From: Colletotrichum lupini
Taxonomy: Eukaryota; Ascomycota; Sordariomycetes; Glomerellales; Glomerellaceae
NCBI RefSeq assembly: GCF_023278565.1
Contig: NC_064676.1
Span: 3,906,001 to 3,970,000 of the forward strand
Direction of reading: 5' to 3'
DNA: 64,000 nucleotides
In this document: one piece after another, positions 1-12,508 of the stretch
Layout: every line of letters begins with the position of its first letter
Position numbering within the stretch: position 1 is the stretch's first letter
Made by a program: the position numbers and the translations under genes
The notes under the pieces: model-generated
Database searches by the model: none
Told to the model about the DNA's origin: nothing
The model's input: the letters and a program-made list of their open reading frames with translations, nothing else

Positions 1-3000
1 TGATCACAATATTTTCGGCTACGGTCTGACTACAAACCAACTGAGATCACGAGATTCTCGTTCCTCTTGACACTGTCATGACGGTAGTCAGGTCACTGGC
101 CTTCACGTCGTCATTTTGACCACAGCGCACGAAAACTTTCGGGCGCTTTCATTCGGCAAAGAAGGCTCGCCAATCGATGGACATTTCGCAGAACCAGCTC
201 CAAGGTTCCGGGGTCCTTAATTTCCAAATCGAATCTGCCTACCTACGGATACAGGCTACAGGCGCCATGCGGGGAATAAAGAAACCGACTGTGATTGGTG
301 CTACAAGCTGCAGTGGCTGCGTTGCACGTCGTGGTTGTCAAATCCGCGATGTCCGCCGTGGTGGCCGCTGCCTTTTCATGTTGGACCCACGGACAACGGG
401 GCTCCTTGGATCGACATGACCGACCCCGGACTGAAGCAAAAGTGTTCCCAAGTGGCAATGTTGTACACTAGCGAAAGCGTGCGACTCCGAATATGACAGC
501 TTTCGAGGTTGCGAGACTGTGCGATCAGCATTAGATGTTGAGAAAATTGCGTGTTGAACACTGCGTATACGAAGTAGTGGTGAAGCGCCTTTGGATGTTT
601 GAAAAGTTGAATAGGGGCTGTTCAGCTTCGGGGGAAGCATTGGGCTCGGTCGACTTGGCAATGCACAACAGTGGATTTGCGGTGCTGATCGAAGGTAACC
701 TATTTTGCCTGTACGAGGGGCGCGGTCAGCCGGCCATCCATGCCCTGCATGCGATTTCGCGATAGCGACAGCATCGTGCGGGATGATGCCTCACATGATG
801 AGCAAAAACCGCACCACCCGCTTTTCCTGGTGGAATCCATCCCAGACCTTTTCCGAGTGGCTTTGGTCAATTCATTTTCGGTAAGGTGTAGCTGATGTGT
901 AGAAGCGGCAAAGAACTGGGAAGAGGCGTGTCTGGCGGCGGATTCAACGGCGCTTCTGAGTTCATACTCGCAGCCATTCTGACCGTTACTTGCGTCAGCC
1001 TGGTTTGCGTGCTTGTTGGAGTTCTTTTTGTTCCCTTCTCGTTGGACTAGCGGTTGTCCCTGGTTCGGAAGCTTCCCCTTTCCAGACCTATTCAATAGCA
1101 GCTGCAGGGTCGTCGTCTGGCGCGGCCTTTACCCAACACCCAGAACTCTCGCCGATTCCGCCGTCAGACCCATGCTAGGACGCTCGACCGCTGGGGCTGC
1201 CCACTTTGTAGAACCCACATGAATATTCCTGGAACAGCGGAGACTTGGAGACGCCCAAAATTGGACGACTATGCGCTGTGCACTATCAGATGCCGAACAG
1301 GTGCATCTACCATATATTTTCCTCCTGAATGCAAAAGACAGTTGTAAATAAGTTACGAGGCTGCCTGCTCGTTGAGAACCGCGTGCGCACAGAAAAGTTT
1401 CGAAACGAACACGGGAAATGCGGGATGCGCAAAGACTCCGTCGTATCGAGCCTTGTCGCGAGCGAGGCAGATCTCTGGCGTGAGTACCTTGGTTACAAGA
1501 GCTAACCATTCCTAGTTGTACTCGGAGGTTGGCAGCGGGTTCTCGAACGAACTTCACTGCCATTCTCTGGCGGGGATCATATTGGTTCCGTTCTTCTGGC
1601 AGGCCTTTGGCTGGTGGAGGCTACCCTGAAGTCCCTTCTTTTGGTCTTCCTTTAACACAGGGTCGTGCGGCGGGGAAGGTGACGGATCCTGGTCTCCAAT
1701 GCCCGTCACACGGTCACAGTAGGTGAGGACAGGGATCTCGGAGACAAGAATCTTTGCAAGCCTCAGGGTGGTGTTTGCGTGTCTCGCACGTTTGGATATC
1801 CCAGCGGATGCTTGGTCGAGGCAGATGTGCCGATGCGAATAGGGGGCTAGGCGAGGTCGTTAATGACAATGAGGCGAAGAGAAGGCCCAGGCTGGGCACC
1901 CCTCCGGATCAAGGTGAAACGAACGATTTCATTGCTTCATTAGCTACGCGCGTCGAGCCGAGAAAGAAAAAAGGGATGCGTTGAGATGGAGCCTGGATTA
2001 CGTGCTGTGAGTTGGAGGAGCCGGCATCAGTTTTCGGGTGTTACTTCGAGCAGAGGTTGCAGGAGGCTGGAGGCGAAAGGATGGGACTTTTCTGTTCCAC
2101 GCTCTCAGCGAAAAGAATCGGTCTGCATGTTCTGAATTCCCGTGTCTCCGAAGGCTTAACAACAAGCGGTATGCTCACTGGGACATGAGCGACTTGCGTA
2201 CCGGTTCTGTGGAGAGGCGGTGACCGGAGGTGACATGAAAGTGTAGCAGCGTTGCAAGACAGGTTTGACAGAGGCGAGATAGTGGCCAAGTTGGTCTGGG
2301 GTCGGGGGGGAAACCCTTGGCATTGATGTTGATGGAGTTCCGGTCGGATCTACTGTCTGTGTGCCGAAACCTGAAAGATGAACGTGGATCCGAACTGGCG
2401 AGGTCTCTGAAGGAAGTCGACGATGCAGATGGGAGCCGCGGGGTTTCCAGTTGGTGACACCGTGCCCTAGGTACCTTCCGGTCGGTCCTTCCCAAGAGAA
2501 AAAGAGGAATACACCGGAAGGAAGCCAAAGCTTTGCAATTGCTTGCATGGAGAGCGGGTGCCTTCTGCTTTCTTTTCCCAATGCACGGTACGTATCCGTA
2601 CCTTCTAATTTGGTGAGGTACCTGACCGTTCTTTCCGTTCTCTTCGTCCTGCCGCTGCAGACCGTACTATGCATCTGCAGTAGCTGCACGTTGGACACGG
2701 GCACAAGCCGCACAACACGGGGCAGGTTGCATCGGTCCATCTGGTCGGTCGAGGAAGGTGCGACGAGACTTTGGTCCAGAGAAGATGACTGCCACTCCGT
2801 CCGTAACTGCCCTGAGGTTCAGACATCTGGAAGTACCATGGCGCCGACCTGTCCATACAATCTGTACCTTGCCCTCTGGCTACCTTCCTTGGGCAATATG
2901 TTGTCACCTGACGTGACCACCATCATGGGTTCATGATGGAAGTCACCAACCACCTTGCTTCGTACCTTACCATCACATCGATTGCATCAGAGCCGCGTCT

Positions 3001-5518
3001 TTCTGGAGGCTGGGCAGTTGACCGCCCACGAGCCATCGAGCGGTAGGTAGGTATGAGAAGCTGGTGGGTCGAAATCCCGTGTATGGCGGGCAAATGTTTG
3101 TGTTGGAATCTGAAATAAGGGCAATTGGATTTCCACATCAGGCTGGAGGCTCGTGTCCGCACCAGAAGCCGTCAATGTTGCTCCCTCACAGCCACTAGAC
3201 GCGATGCAAATCTTGTCTTCGGCAATGGAAGCACGAGGGATTCTCAAGCATTGGGAATTCGACCGCCACTCCATTTACACCATTCGTGTCATTGTACCTG
3301 ACCGCGGGGCACATCACTTGACGTTCCCGCAAACCACGGGCATGAGTGCGGTCGTTGTAATTGCTCCCGAAGCCACAGGGTCGTCTTTTGTTTCTTTTCG
3401 CCTGCGCAATCTGAGGAACCGGAAGTATTCACTCTCGACAAGGCTACTAAGATTCATCTGGGCTGCCAACTCTAATTTGGCCCAGCTTCGACCCCAGTTC
3501 CAGCTCCAGCTCTAGCTCCAGCTGTGGCTTCTGAAGCTTGGCATTATCGTGGCTCTCTTTCATTGTCTGCCTAGCCCCTCGTCCTTTTCTTCTCCTCGCT
3601 TCGCCTTGCGTGACGTTGCTTTTCGCTTCTCTCTATTGACTCCGTACATAGTACATACGGATTGACATATTTCCCTTCATCTCGGATGCCCATCTCAATT
3701 ATCCTTTCCTTTTACACCCTAAGATACCTCAGCACCCGGTCCTGCTGGGTTTCTACTCTTCCAACACAGTTGCCCTTCCTCATTCCTGCGCAGCATCCCT
3801 TTGGCCGCCCTTACCGACCGCCCTGGACCCTGCTCTGCTCCAACCTATCCAAGTACTTCGTGCATGAGGTATTAGCCCTGGGAGGCGATTCGGCGGCGAG
3901 GTAGAAGTGCGGCGTGCCCTGTGCTGACTCTCTCACATTGTGCCCGTCCGAGGTTACTGCACGAATTGTTGGTCCCGGGCTAAGAAGACCCAAAGCTGAA
4001 CTACATTATTCATGCCTCTGCGCCATCCCATTGTCCGTTCTATTGTCATTGTCTGAATTTCGGGCATCGTTCATCTGCTGCCATCTCTTTTTCTCCAACT
4101 CATCCGACTTTCCATCCGTGCTTGTTCAGACTCAAGATCATCAACAAACATCAACAAACATCAGCAAACAAACCGATACTTCTCACAGAACTTCAAACGG
4201 CGTGACGTAGGCGACGTTAAGTTTCCGACCTAGAAGAGCTTTCAATACTAAGACTACCACTGCGTAGTTCTGGGACACATTGCCTCATTCTGTACGTATT
4301 CTTCATTTCTTTCTCTCGCCTCTTCCCTTCTCAGACCCAACCTTGCCCTACTCTGGACCGTATCTATGAGGTGCTATTCCTGTCCTCCCCCCTTCGTGTT
4401 CCCGTACAATTCTGGGCTGGTCAATACCTAGACGGCCTGGTTTGTCAGTCAGCCCTCCTCCCTCTTTCACAACCAGCCAAGGCTAGGCCTCCTTTGGCGC
4501 AAGTGTCCTTCTGGTTCTTGCTCGCTCCGAGGCGCTACAGAAGCAGGCGCACCCCCTAGCAAGGCACCATTCACCATTGCCCACACATCCCACGCCAGTC
4601 CAACCTGAGCAAGGCCCTGGTCTACAAGTATTGCAGTACTGTACGAAACTACTAGATTGCCTTGTGTATATCCCTCCTTGGTGTGGGTGGGTGAGTGGGT
4701 TGAGTGGGTGAGAGAGAGCGGGTATGGTGGGCTGGTGCTTGTGGGATCCGCGCTGGGCTGTCTCTCGCAGTCTGAGGTGCCCTCTCTCTCTGTGCCCGGC
4801 GCTGGTGCGGCCATTGCATCCTGGTGCTTGGTGCTGCCCTTTTGGCCACTCTGGGCGACTTCTTTCCGGGAACTCAGGTGGGAGGGATCCTCTAAGTCTG
4901 AGGTGCCCCTCTGCTCCGTACTCCTTTGCTTCGGCCTGCTGCCTCCGCCTCTTCCTCTCGTCTTCCAGGTTCCCCCGTCTTTGACTTACATAACAAGTCA
5001 AGCATGCCACGCACCACGCATTGCGCTGCCAAGGGCCCATTTCCAAACCCTCAACTCCATGCCTACCAGTATTCAACTTGATCAATAACTCATACACGCC
5101 GGTGGTTTGGCATTTTCTCCCCTGGAGCTGCTCCCACTAATCTGCTTTCTCTTCTCCTTGTCTTCAGTTTCTAGTTTGTCCATCTACGCAACGTCTTAGT
5201 CGGTTCCCCGCGCATCTTTGTCATTCGTTCCTATCCGGCACGCCGAGGAAGAAACACAACCAGCCCACATTCAACGACGGCTTCCTTTCCCCTTGCCTCC
5301 CTCACAACGAAGAAACACCTTGCACGACTACCAAGGCCAAAATCTTGTCTCCTTCCTTGTCCATGTCCTAGAACAAGCCTTTGGTATCAACAAAAAAAGA
5401 AGCGCTGTGTAGGGCTTACACAACAACCATAATATAGTTGGACCAAATCTGCCTCACATCGACATTCCTGCGACAAGAAAACATTCAGACACCCTGCTGT
5501 CCAGCTTTCGGCGATTCA
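1..5518. other. Long upstream intergenic / 5' leader region of the chs4-like gene
   Basis: I see no supportable gene here. Short open frames occur on both strands but none shows a recognisable domain or a consistent exon pattern. From about 3500 onward the + strand becomes rich in C and T, as fungal promoters and leaders often are. It holds short tandem motifs: CCAGCT-type repeats near 3482-3525, an (ACATCAACAA)-type triplet repeat near 4138-4175 and a GGGTGAGT-type run near 4683-4715. A 13-bp word, GTCTGAGGTGCCC, occurs at 4770-4782 and again at 4896-4908, each preceded by GGGATCC. A long transcribed leader for the gene starting at 5519 is possible but cannot be shown from sequence alone. 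Confidence 0.5.
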
Positions 5519-7852
5519 ATGGCAGCCACGACGGCTCCGACACCGCCCGTCATGACTCCGACTGCAAGCCCGAACCATCTTCGAAAACACATTTCCCCCG
5601 ATCGTATTACTTTGGGCGACGACGCCGGCCGCAAATCGGTGTCGGCAAGAATTCGGGACGCTCCCGCTTCTCCTGTCAGGGTGAACTTTCAAGCCGAGAA
5701 CTGGGCCCAGCCATCCAATGCCAACATCGAGCTGGCACAACCCTACCAAGCAGAGTTTTCTACAGTTGATCGTTCCCGAGAATACAACGCCCCTACCCCT
5801 CCTTCGCATACCTCGGGCTACGACCAGGCTGAACGACAAATGCAAAGCCATGACAGAAATAAGCTGCCTCCTCTCAAAACGTCGAACTCCTACACTGCCG
5901 AACCCGATTACTTGAGTCCAGCCAGCTCTCTCACCCCCCACCAAAATGGCCATGATCAGGGCTACAGGCCGAAGCGGGGGACCCATGGATCAGACAGCTT
6001 CAGTGCTCACAGCGCAAGAGCTCAAGATGCCAATCGCCATAGTCGGGAATCGAACACCACCACTTCGAGCAACGCCCAACAGCAGGCATCGGCGCAGTCC
6101 TCTGCGACGACAAGCGCGAGCTCCGTCTCTGGCATCAACGAGTCATCCGAATACAAAGACGAGTCTCCCGAGAGCTCGATAATGGAGGGCAACATGCCAG
6201 AGAACAACTCTGTCCCCATGTTTCAGTACTACCACCATCAGGAGTTTCCTCCTCAGCGTGTCTCTAGTGTTCCTCAGGAGCTTGACGCTCGTCGTTCCTC
6301 TTCGAACCCCAGCCTCAACGCTGATGGAACCCCCGTCAACCGTCATCTGACGCCTACCGGTTTCACCAGAAGGACCTCCATGCCCCGACCTTCGTCGGCC
6401 TACTCTGCCATCTCGGATTATGCCCCCAGAGGGCGATCCCCAAATCTGATGCCTGGAGGATCACATATGCGGACACCATCAGGCACTCGCAGGTCCCCGG
6501 AAACGAGACCAGCATCATACGCGGAGCTACTGAACGTGCCGTACCCTCAGCCAGCACCTGCCCCGATCAGCTTTGATAACAACCAGTTGCGCAATGCCGT
6601 TGGTAACAATGCATCTCTCCTCGGAGCTCAAAAAACACTGGAGATGTATCGTCAAAACGTCAAGAAGACAAACGACTTTTCTATCCAATACTCTTTTGCC
6701 GTTTTCCTCATCTCTACCGCTCAAGAGCAAGGCCTGGACCCTAGCGAGCCAGCACCTCGCAAGGCAAACTCTAGCCCAAAGAATTCCGCATCATCAACTC
6801 CCTACGACCTCCTGCGAGAGGCAAAGGGTATACTCCAGAAGCTGGCCAGCGGTGGATACCCCTTTGCTCAATACTACCTCGCAGATGGATACGCCTCTGG
6901 TCTGTTTAGCAAAGGAAAGGAGGACTATAACCAAGCGTTCTCCCTCTTCGTTCTCGCCGCAAAGCATGGTCATGCTGAGTCCGCTTACCGCACGGCGCTA
7001 TGCTACGAGTTTGGTTGGGGTTGCCGCAAAGATCCTGCTAAGGCTGTCCAGTTCCTCCGCATGTCTGCGTCGAAGCGTCACCCTGGCGCAATGTCCCGAC
7101 TCGGCAAGGCTTGTCTCTCGGGTGATTTGGGAGAGAAGCGGTACCGCGAGGGTATCAAATGGATGAAGCTCGCAGCAGAGGCTGCCGATGCTGTCTACAG
7201 CGCAGCTCCGTATCAGCTGGCCTGCTTGTACGAGACGGGTTACGGTGACGACATCTTCAAGGACGAGGTCTACGCAGCAGAGCTTTTCACCGCCGCCGCA
7301 GAACTTGGCCACCCAGAGGCCAACTTCCGCATGGGTGAGGCATATGAACATGGGAAGCTCAGCTGCCCCCGCGATCCAGCACTAAGCGTGCACTTCTACA
7401 CTGGTGCTGCTGAGCGAGGACATGCCGGTGCTATGATGGGCCTTTGTGCATGGTATATGGTCGGTGCGGAACCGATCTTGGAAAAGGACGAAGAAGAAGC
7501 TTACGAGTGGGCTCGCCGTTCAGCCGAGATGGGTAAGTTGAGAGACTTCTGCAAAATATCGATTGAATGAGGCAATAAGGCTAATCACACCTATGCAGGT
7601 TTCGTCAAGGCCCAGTACGCTGTGGGCTACTTCACAGAGATGGGCATCGGCTGCCGGCGTGATATCTTGGAGGCCAATGTCTGGTATGTCAAGGCTGCAG
7701 ACGCAGGCGATGAGCGCGCGAAACAGCGATTGGCAATTATCCAGGCAGCTGTCAGCGGCGGCACCCCGATGGAAGTCGCCCCTCCCCGTAGTGGAAAGAT
7801 CAAGAAGGGCGGCGAAGAGAAGGATAAGGACAAGGATTGCATTGTGATGTGA
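5519..7852 (+). CDS. Chitin synthase regulatory factor, Chs4/Skt5-type Sel1-repeat protein
   Basis: Two exons (5519-7532 and 7599-7852) give a 755-residue protein. The 66-bp intron has a GTAAGT donor, a CTAATCAC branch-like site and a GCAG acceptor. The first half is low-complexity and Ser/Pro/Gln rich. The second half is an array of Sel1/TPR-like repeats (for example 'YLADGYASGLFSKGKEDY' and 'YQLACLYETGYGDDIFKDE', with regularly spaced A-Y-G residues). The C-terminus, after a Lys/Asp/Glu-rich tail, is Cys-Ile-Val-Met, a CaaX prenylation signal. This layout matches the fungal Chs4/Skt5 family, which activates class IV chitin synthase at the membrane; yeast Skt5 is farnesylated. I chose ATG 5519 because the frame further upstream has no ATG and starts only at a TTG. 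The gene is intact, GC-balanced, and marks the stable left border of the repeat-rich region. Confidence 0.9.
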
Positions 7853-10231
7853 GGAGTCACACTCAAGGAGCCGTATCGACGGGATCACACCAAAACGCAC
7901 CGGCGTTGGACAGGAGGTCAAGAAAATTCAACTTCACTAATAATGACGAGGAGGGGCGCCTCTATTTCCGGAGAATGTTCAAGGGCAGACTTTTGCCGAC
8001 GTTACTCGACGGTTGGATAACGGACAAGAGCCGTTTCAATTGGCATATCACCGGTTTTCTTCGTTTTCTCGCACCCATGGGCATCTACAAAAGAGGATTG
8101 GAACTATGGGCGGGTGTTGACGGGATGCAGTGAGGGGAGTCGCTGCGCGTTGAAGAAAGGGGCAAAGCATGTCTGTCTTGACGACCCAAAGACTATTCAT
8201 CTTCCCGTCTCCCACCAATTTTCGGTCTATTCGTTTTGTTTCTGGTCTTTTTTCTTCATCCAAGGCGGGGGCTTTCATGAAACTGCATTTGCATCGCATG
8301 AGAATCCGGGCACAAACGGGTGCTTCATGATCTAATCATGGTCGGAATTTCTAGCCTGGGAATTCCATTGAACAAGGCGTTTGGAGAGGGGGGAAACACA
8401 TTGCGATTCAAGACAGACAAGAGTTGCGCGGGTGTGTACACGCCTGGCTGAGCCTTCAGAGGAGCCTGTACATACGAGATACCATAATCCCCTGTCTCGG
8501 ACAGGCGTTTTTGAGCTTTGTAATCTTGTGTTTGATGAGTGACTTGCGAGAATCAGACGATGGCGTTCACAGCGGTGGTGGCTGTCTGGTTTCTGGTTGA
8601 TCCCGGCTCTTTGGGTTGTTTAGGCCACTGAGTGCCTCGTTCATCAATTTTCGAGATAGGTTTCCCTTGAGAGGTCCCTCTCAACTTGCGTTACGTGTTC
8701 GTCTGTACTCGGCCGAACCTCCCTAGTTTTTTTCCCTCGCGGTGATTCAGAATCCGGTCCAGCGTCAGAGGCTCCCCCATTGTGGATCATCGCCGTTGCG
8801 TATACACACGAAAGACGTGTGTCTTCCAATGCCTCAAGTTTTGGCGTGTGACGTGCCAAGACTAAGCTTGATTCCAAGTAGGCCCGATGAGGCGTTGATG
8901 AGAAATTCCCCACCCTCCTCCAGTCTTGGTTTCTGGTTTCCCCTTCTCAAGCTTGACATCCCATATAGGTGAAATGTATGGGGATGAGGCGCCCGGGTTT
9001 GGGTTTGAGAGACGTTGAACTTGTGGTCTTTGCTTTTCGCCTTGCGGCGATACTGCCGCCGCGCCGCGTGTCATTGAGGTTGCAGGCGACAGGCGTGTAA
9101 GAGATTTTGAGAAAGCTCGGGGCGCACACTTTTCTTTGTTTGACTCGTCAGACTCGTCAGCGTTTTCTCCCTGTTGACATGGCGTCCCTTTCTTCGGATT
9201 GTGGGAGGAAACGGATAAATTGAGGGCGCGCGGCTTTTGTGACTTGGTTGGGGGACGGGAAAATATGTTCTGCGACATTTTTTAGGGCTGAGATCTTTGT
9301 TCTTTCAAACAAAGTGGCTTTCCGTGGTGTGTCGTTTGTTTCTGAGATGTTTTGGTCTGGTTTGCCTTCTATGGTGGTCTGTGTAGCGAGTCTCTTGCGA
9401 ACACGGTGTTTGGTAGCTTGCCGGGTGGTGTGTAATTGTAACGGGTTATGTATTGTTGCTCTCCTACATCTGTATCTGTTGCAAAGCTCACGGATATTGC
9501 CCTGCATTCATTCATCGCCAGGAAGTCCTGCATCAGGCAGTTCTCGGCGGAAGTACATTGCTTAGGATACTGCGTCTGAACCTGAAAGAAGTGATAGTTG
9601 TTGATTAGGTCCGGGAAAGCATCATCGTGTGAGCTGTTCAGAGTAGCGCCGTGTCTTTCCGGAGGGTAGACGATTTACCCTTGAGGAGACTTCTTCATTA
9701 CGTTGATATGACAAACCTTCCAATGGTAGTTGTCATCTCGTTGGGTGCGAGTGCACTTCAATCGCAACAACTACCTCTTTCCTAACCACGACGATGATCT
9801 AGGTCACGGTCTGTCAGCTTCTGAGATGTCACGGCAGCAATTGTTATTGCCAACTAAGACAAATGATCTCAGCGTGAAGACCGCGTCTGCTTATTTCTCA
9901 TCTATTTTTGCTTGGTATAGAATGCCTGCAGCCTGTTCTCCCTAGGAATTCGGAGGCACGGGTGTTATCAACGTCGCAATAAAGTGTCCAACCTCTAGTT
10001 ATCATGTCAGAGAAGAACATCCAAGAACCGTTGCATAAAGACGAAATTGGAAGATTCTAAGTGTACTCCATGGGGAAGCTGCATTTGAGAGAACCTTCTC
10101 CTTCTATCCCAACAGACGGATCACTGACGAAACATTTGTTTCCCAACAATAGCTGATGTGCAATATAGATGCCTCAAGATCAACCAATGGCCCACATGAT
10201 ACTTGAGACTGTTCTGACTGGATACTATATC
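7853..10231. other. Intergenic region between the chs4-like gene and the UstYa-like gene
   Basis: No gene I can support. The first few hundred bases are probably the 3' untranslated region of the chs4-like gene. Open frames on both strands up to about 140 codons lack recognisable domains and overlap each other. Base composition is ordinary, with no sign of the AT-rich decay seen to the right. Confidence 0.5.
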
Positions 10232-11753
10232 TCACTGCTTGACGTAAAACGACCTTAGATACTCTTCCGCCGCGGCCTCTCCTGAGGCGAGCCCCTGTTC
10301 TTTTGCCCACTCCTGGTACTCTGGCGTTTTGAAAAACTCCTTATAGTCAACACCTCCCTCTTGATCTACCCAGCTGAACTTGCCGTGTTCGTCTAAGAAG
10401 TTTCCTATTGGCAATCATCAGCAATAGTCAATTTGGTGCTGGGACTGCTCGAGGAGTGGTGAACAGAGGAGACACGTAGGAGTTTCAACGCCGCGACCAC
10501 TGCAAACTTACCGTAAATTGGATGCTTCGTGTCTACACAGATCTTTATCAGCCACCCTCAATATCCTAATTCCAGTTTTGCTCACCTGTAAATTGAGATA
10601 TGGAAGTAGACTTTCTCACGGAATGCTCTGAACCCCAGTCCATCAACTGTGACCAGTCGGCACAGGTACGTTCGACACCGTCCCAGTTAATGACCGAGTG
10701 GAAATCGTGGAGAGTCCAATGAAGTAGAACGGGGGTCAAATCTGCCTGGCATTTCACGGACTCCATGATATGATGGAGACAGTGTCCTGAGGCAAAGTCG
10801 GAATCAGCTACAAGTTCTCTCACATATTTGTACATCAATGCCGCCGGGATCCAGTCCGGACTCAAGCACGCATTCTTCTAGGACTTCAACTGACCAATAT
10901 GGCTCTTCTGAGTTGCATCCTCCTTCTCCGTGGTATTGGGAGTGTAATAGTACTCTCTATGCGCAACCTGGTATAAATAGTTCTACAACGGAGTAAGACT
11001 TTAGCATTCGAAACGTCGCCGGGAGAATGGACATCGAGGCTTACGATGCAGTGTAAGTTATGCACCATAGCAAGGCCCCCAAGACTTCAATACAGTCAGC
11101 CGGATCGTACTGCCAACAAAAACGTTATTCTTGTATGACTACTTACTAGCCGCCTTCTCCATCGTTGAAAGGTATCGCATCTGCCTCCATGCCAAGTCGG
11201 TGTACCTCGGATTCCGGGATTCGGTTGGCAAACGCTGCGATTGATTAGTGAACCGGTGTCGAGGCGCCACATCAACCGACACAAAGGGCTTGCCTGAAAG
11301 TAATGCAGACCAATTTGCATCTACCTCTGGGCTCGGGTTGCCCAAAAGTGGGTGGTCATGACCTGGCGTCACTGGATTTACGGGCTGTGGGTTGAACTCA
11401 ACCTTGTCCTGGAAAGAGAGACGGTCTAGTCAGTGAAAGAAACAACAATAACTCAAGAATTGCTCCGAAGTTGTTCAACATACCCATACATGTACCGTGT
11501 CTGGTGTAGTGAGTCGAGGGCAGAATGGCTTGTAGATGACTTCACGGGCATAGTAAAGTACTGCCCACGTATAAATTGCTAGGATGAGGAGTGAAGCAAG
11601 TATTTGGAGTGCTCTCCTTGACTTTGATGTGCCTCTACAGGAGTTCCATTTTCTCTGATCCAAGGGGTATTCTTCGTGGTCGTCGTCGGTCTTCACGTCC
11701 TCGAAACCGTCGTCAGAGACCGGCTTATACTTGACTGCAGGTGTTGTAGACAT
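10232..11753 (-). CDS. UstYa-family (DUF3328) oxidase-like protein, gene 1
   Basis: The minus-strand gene starts at ATG 11753 and ends at TGA 10232. About seven exons join in frame. The first exon carries a charged cytosolic N-terminus and one membrane segment ('ALQILASLLILAIYTWAVLY'). The second holds the family motif 'NPSPEVDANWSALL'. Both diagnostic HxxHC motifs are present: His-Asn-Leu-His-Cys near 11055, and His-Ile-Gly-His-Cys created across an intron near 10790, followed by the conserved Cys-Gln-Ala-Asp. A later exon has Cys-Ala-Asp-Trp, the C-terminal family signature. UstYa proteins act in cyclisation or oxidation steps of dikaritin RiPPs (ustiloxin, cyclochlorotine) and other fungal metabolites. 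No stop codons interrupt it. The donor before the first HxxHC exon must be a weak GTAGTC to keep the frame, so that junction is the least certain. It is divergent from UstYa-like gene 2. Confidence 0.85.
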
Positions 11754-12508
11754 GTCTTGTGTGGTCGTTGTTTCACAAGCGCGCTGCAGGCAGCATTAAC
11801 GATAGTCGGTACGGAATAGGTGAGTTCGTCAAAAGAAAGTACGAGTGACCGCGCTGCCACGGAAGGGGAGACATTGTCAATCTGGAGGAGGCCGGCCGGC
11901 CATATCTGATGGTTTGTACAGACTGCTCACGAATCTCTGCGTGGGCAGTAATACTTGGTGAATCTTTTGCTTTCTAAAACTACTCTAAGAGAGCCCCTTG
12001 GTGTAGAATTAGCAGTAGGCGAAAAAGACTCCCACCGGATGCGAGACGCTATGCCACAAAGGTGAGAGGCCCGGAAGATAGAGTTCATCAGATATCAGGT
12101 GGCTAGGAAGACCGTCACATCATGATCCTGGGGCGGGAAGTATCCTCACGCCAAGGCTTGTTGTCAGCAGATGGAACGTCAATCTTGTACCCTAGTATCA
12201 TGAACACACCCCAAGAATTAATTCTGCCTCCTCTGTGCCGTTACTCCGATCTCCAAGCCTGGGTGTGGGTTTGGTGGATGCTGGTATTACCAGAAGGTAA
12301 CGGTGAACCCTCCTTCGATAACCGGTCTAGACCGACTGCCTGGGCAGTCTTCGTCCTGCCACCTTTGCCTGACTTGACTGACGCCGGCCTCTTCGTCCTT
12401 GAGGCACCCTTCAGAGTCTCCTGTCTCAGTCAACCTCAGACTCGAGAGTACCTAGACGTGCTATTTGCTGCCACACCTAGACTTGCACACTTTAGGAATC
12501 TTCACACC
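11754..12508. promoter_or_regulatory. Shared upstream region of two divergent UstYa-like genes
   Basis: The 755 bp between the start codons at 11753 (-) and 12509 (+) must contain both promoters. It contains a GGCCGGCCGGCC palindromic run near 11890. I see no further assignable motif. An open frame runs through its right half into gene 2 but its codons upstream of 12509 do not resemble the family. Confidence 0.55.

Noticed and set aside
2156..3515. Overlapping open frames of 100-190 codons
   Set aside because: They overlap on both strands, have no recognisable domain and no consistent splice pattern; compositional chance is enough to explain them.
5438..5518. Upstream extension of the chs4-like open frame
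   Set aside because: The frame opens at a TTG, not ATG, and the added residues do not resemble the family; ATG 5519 is the first in-frame ATG followed by the expected low-complexity N-terminus.
8862..9565. Open frames of 138, 116 and 108 codons on opposite strands
   Set aside because: Mutually overlapping and without domain similarity; treated as intergenic.
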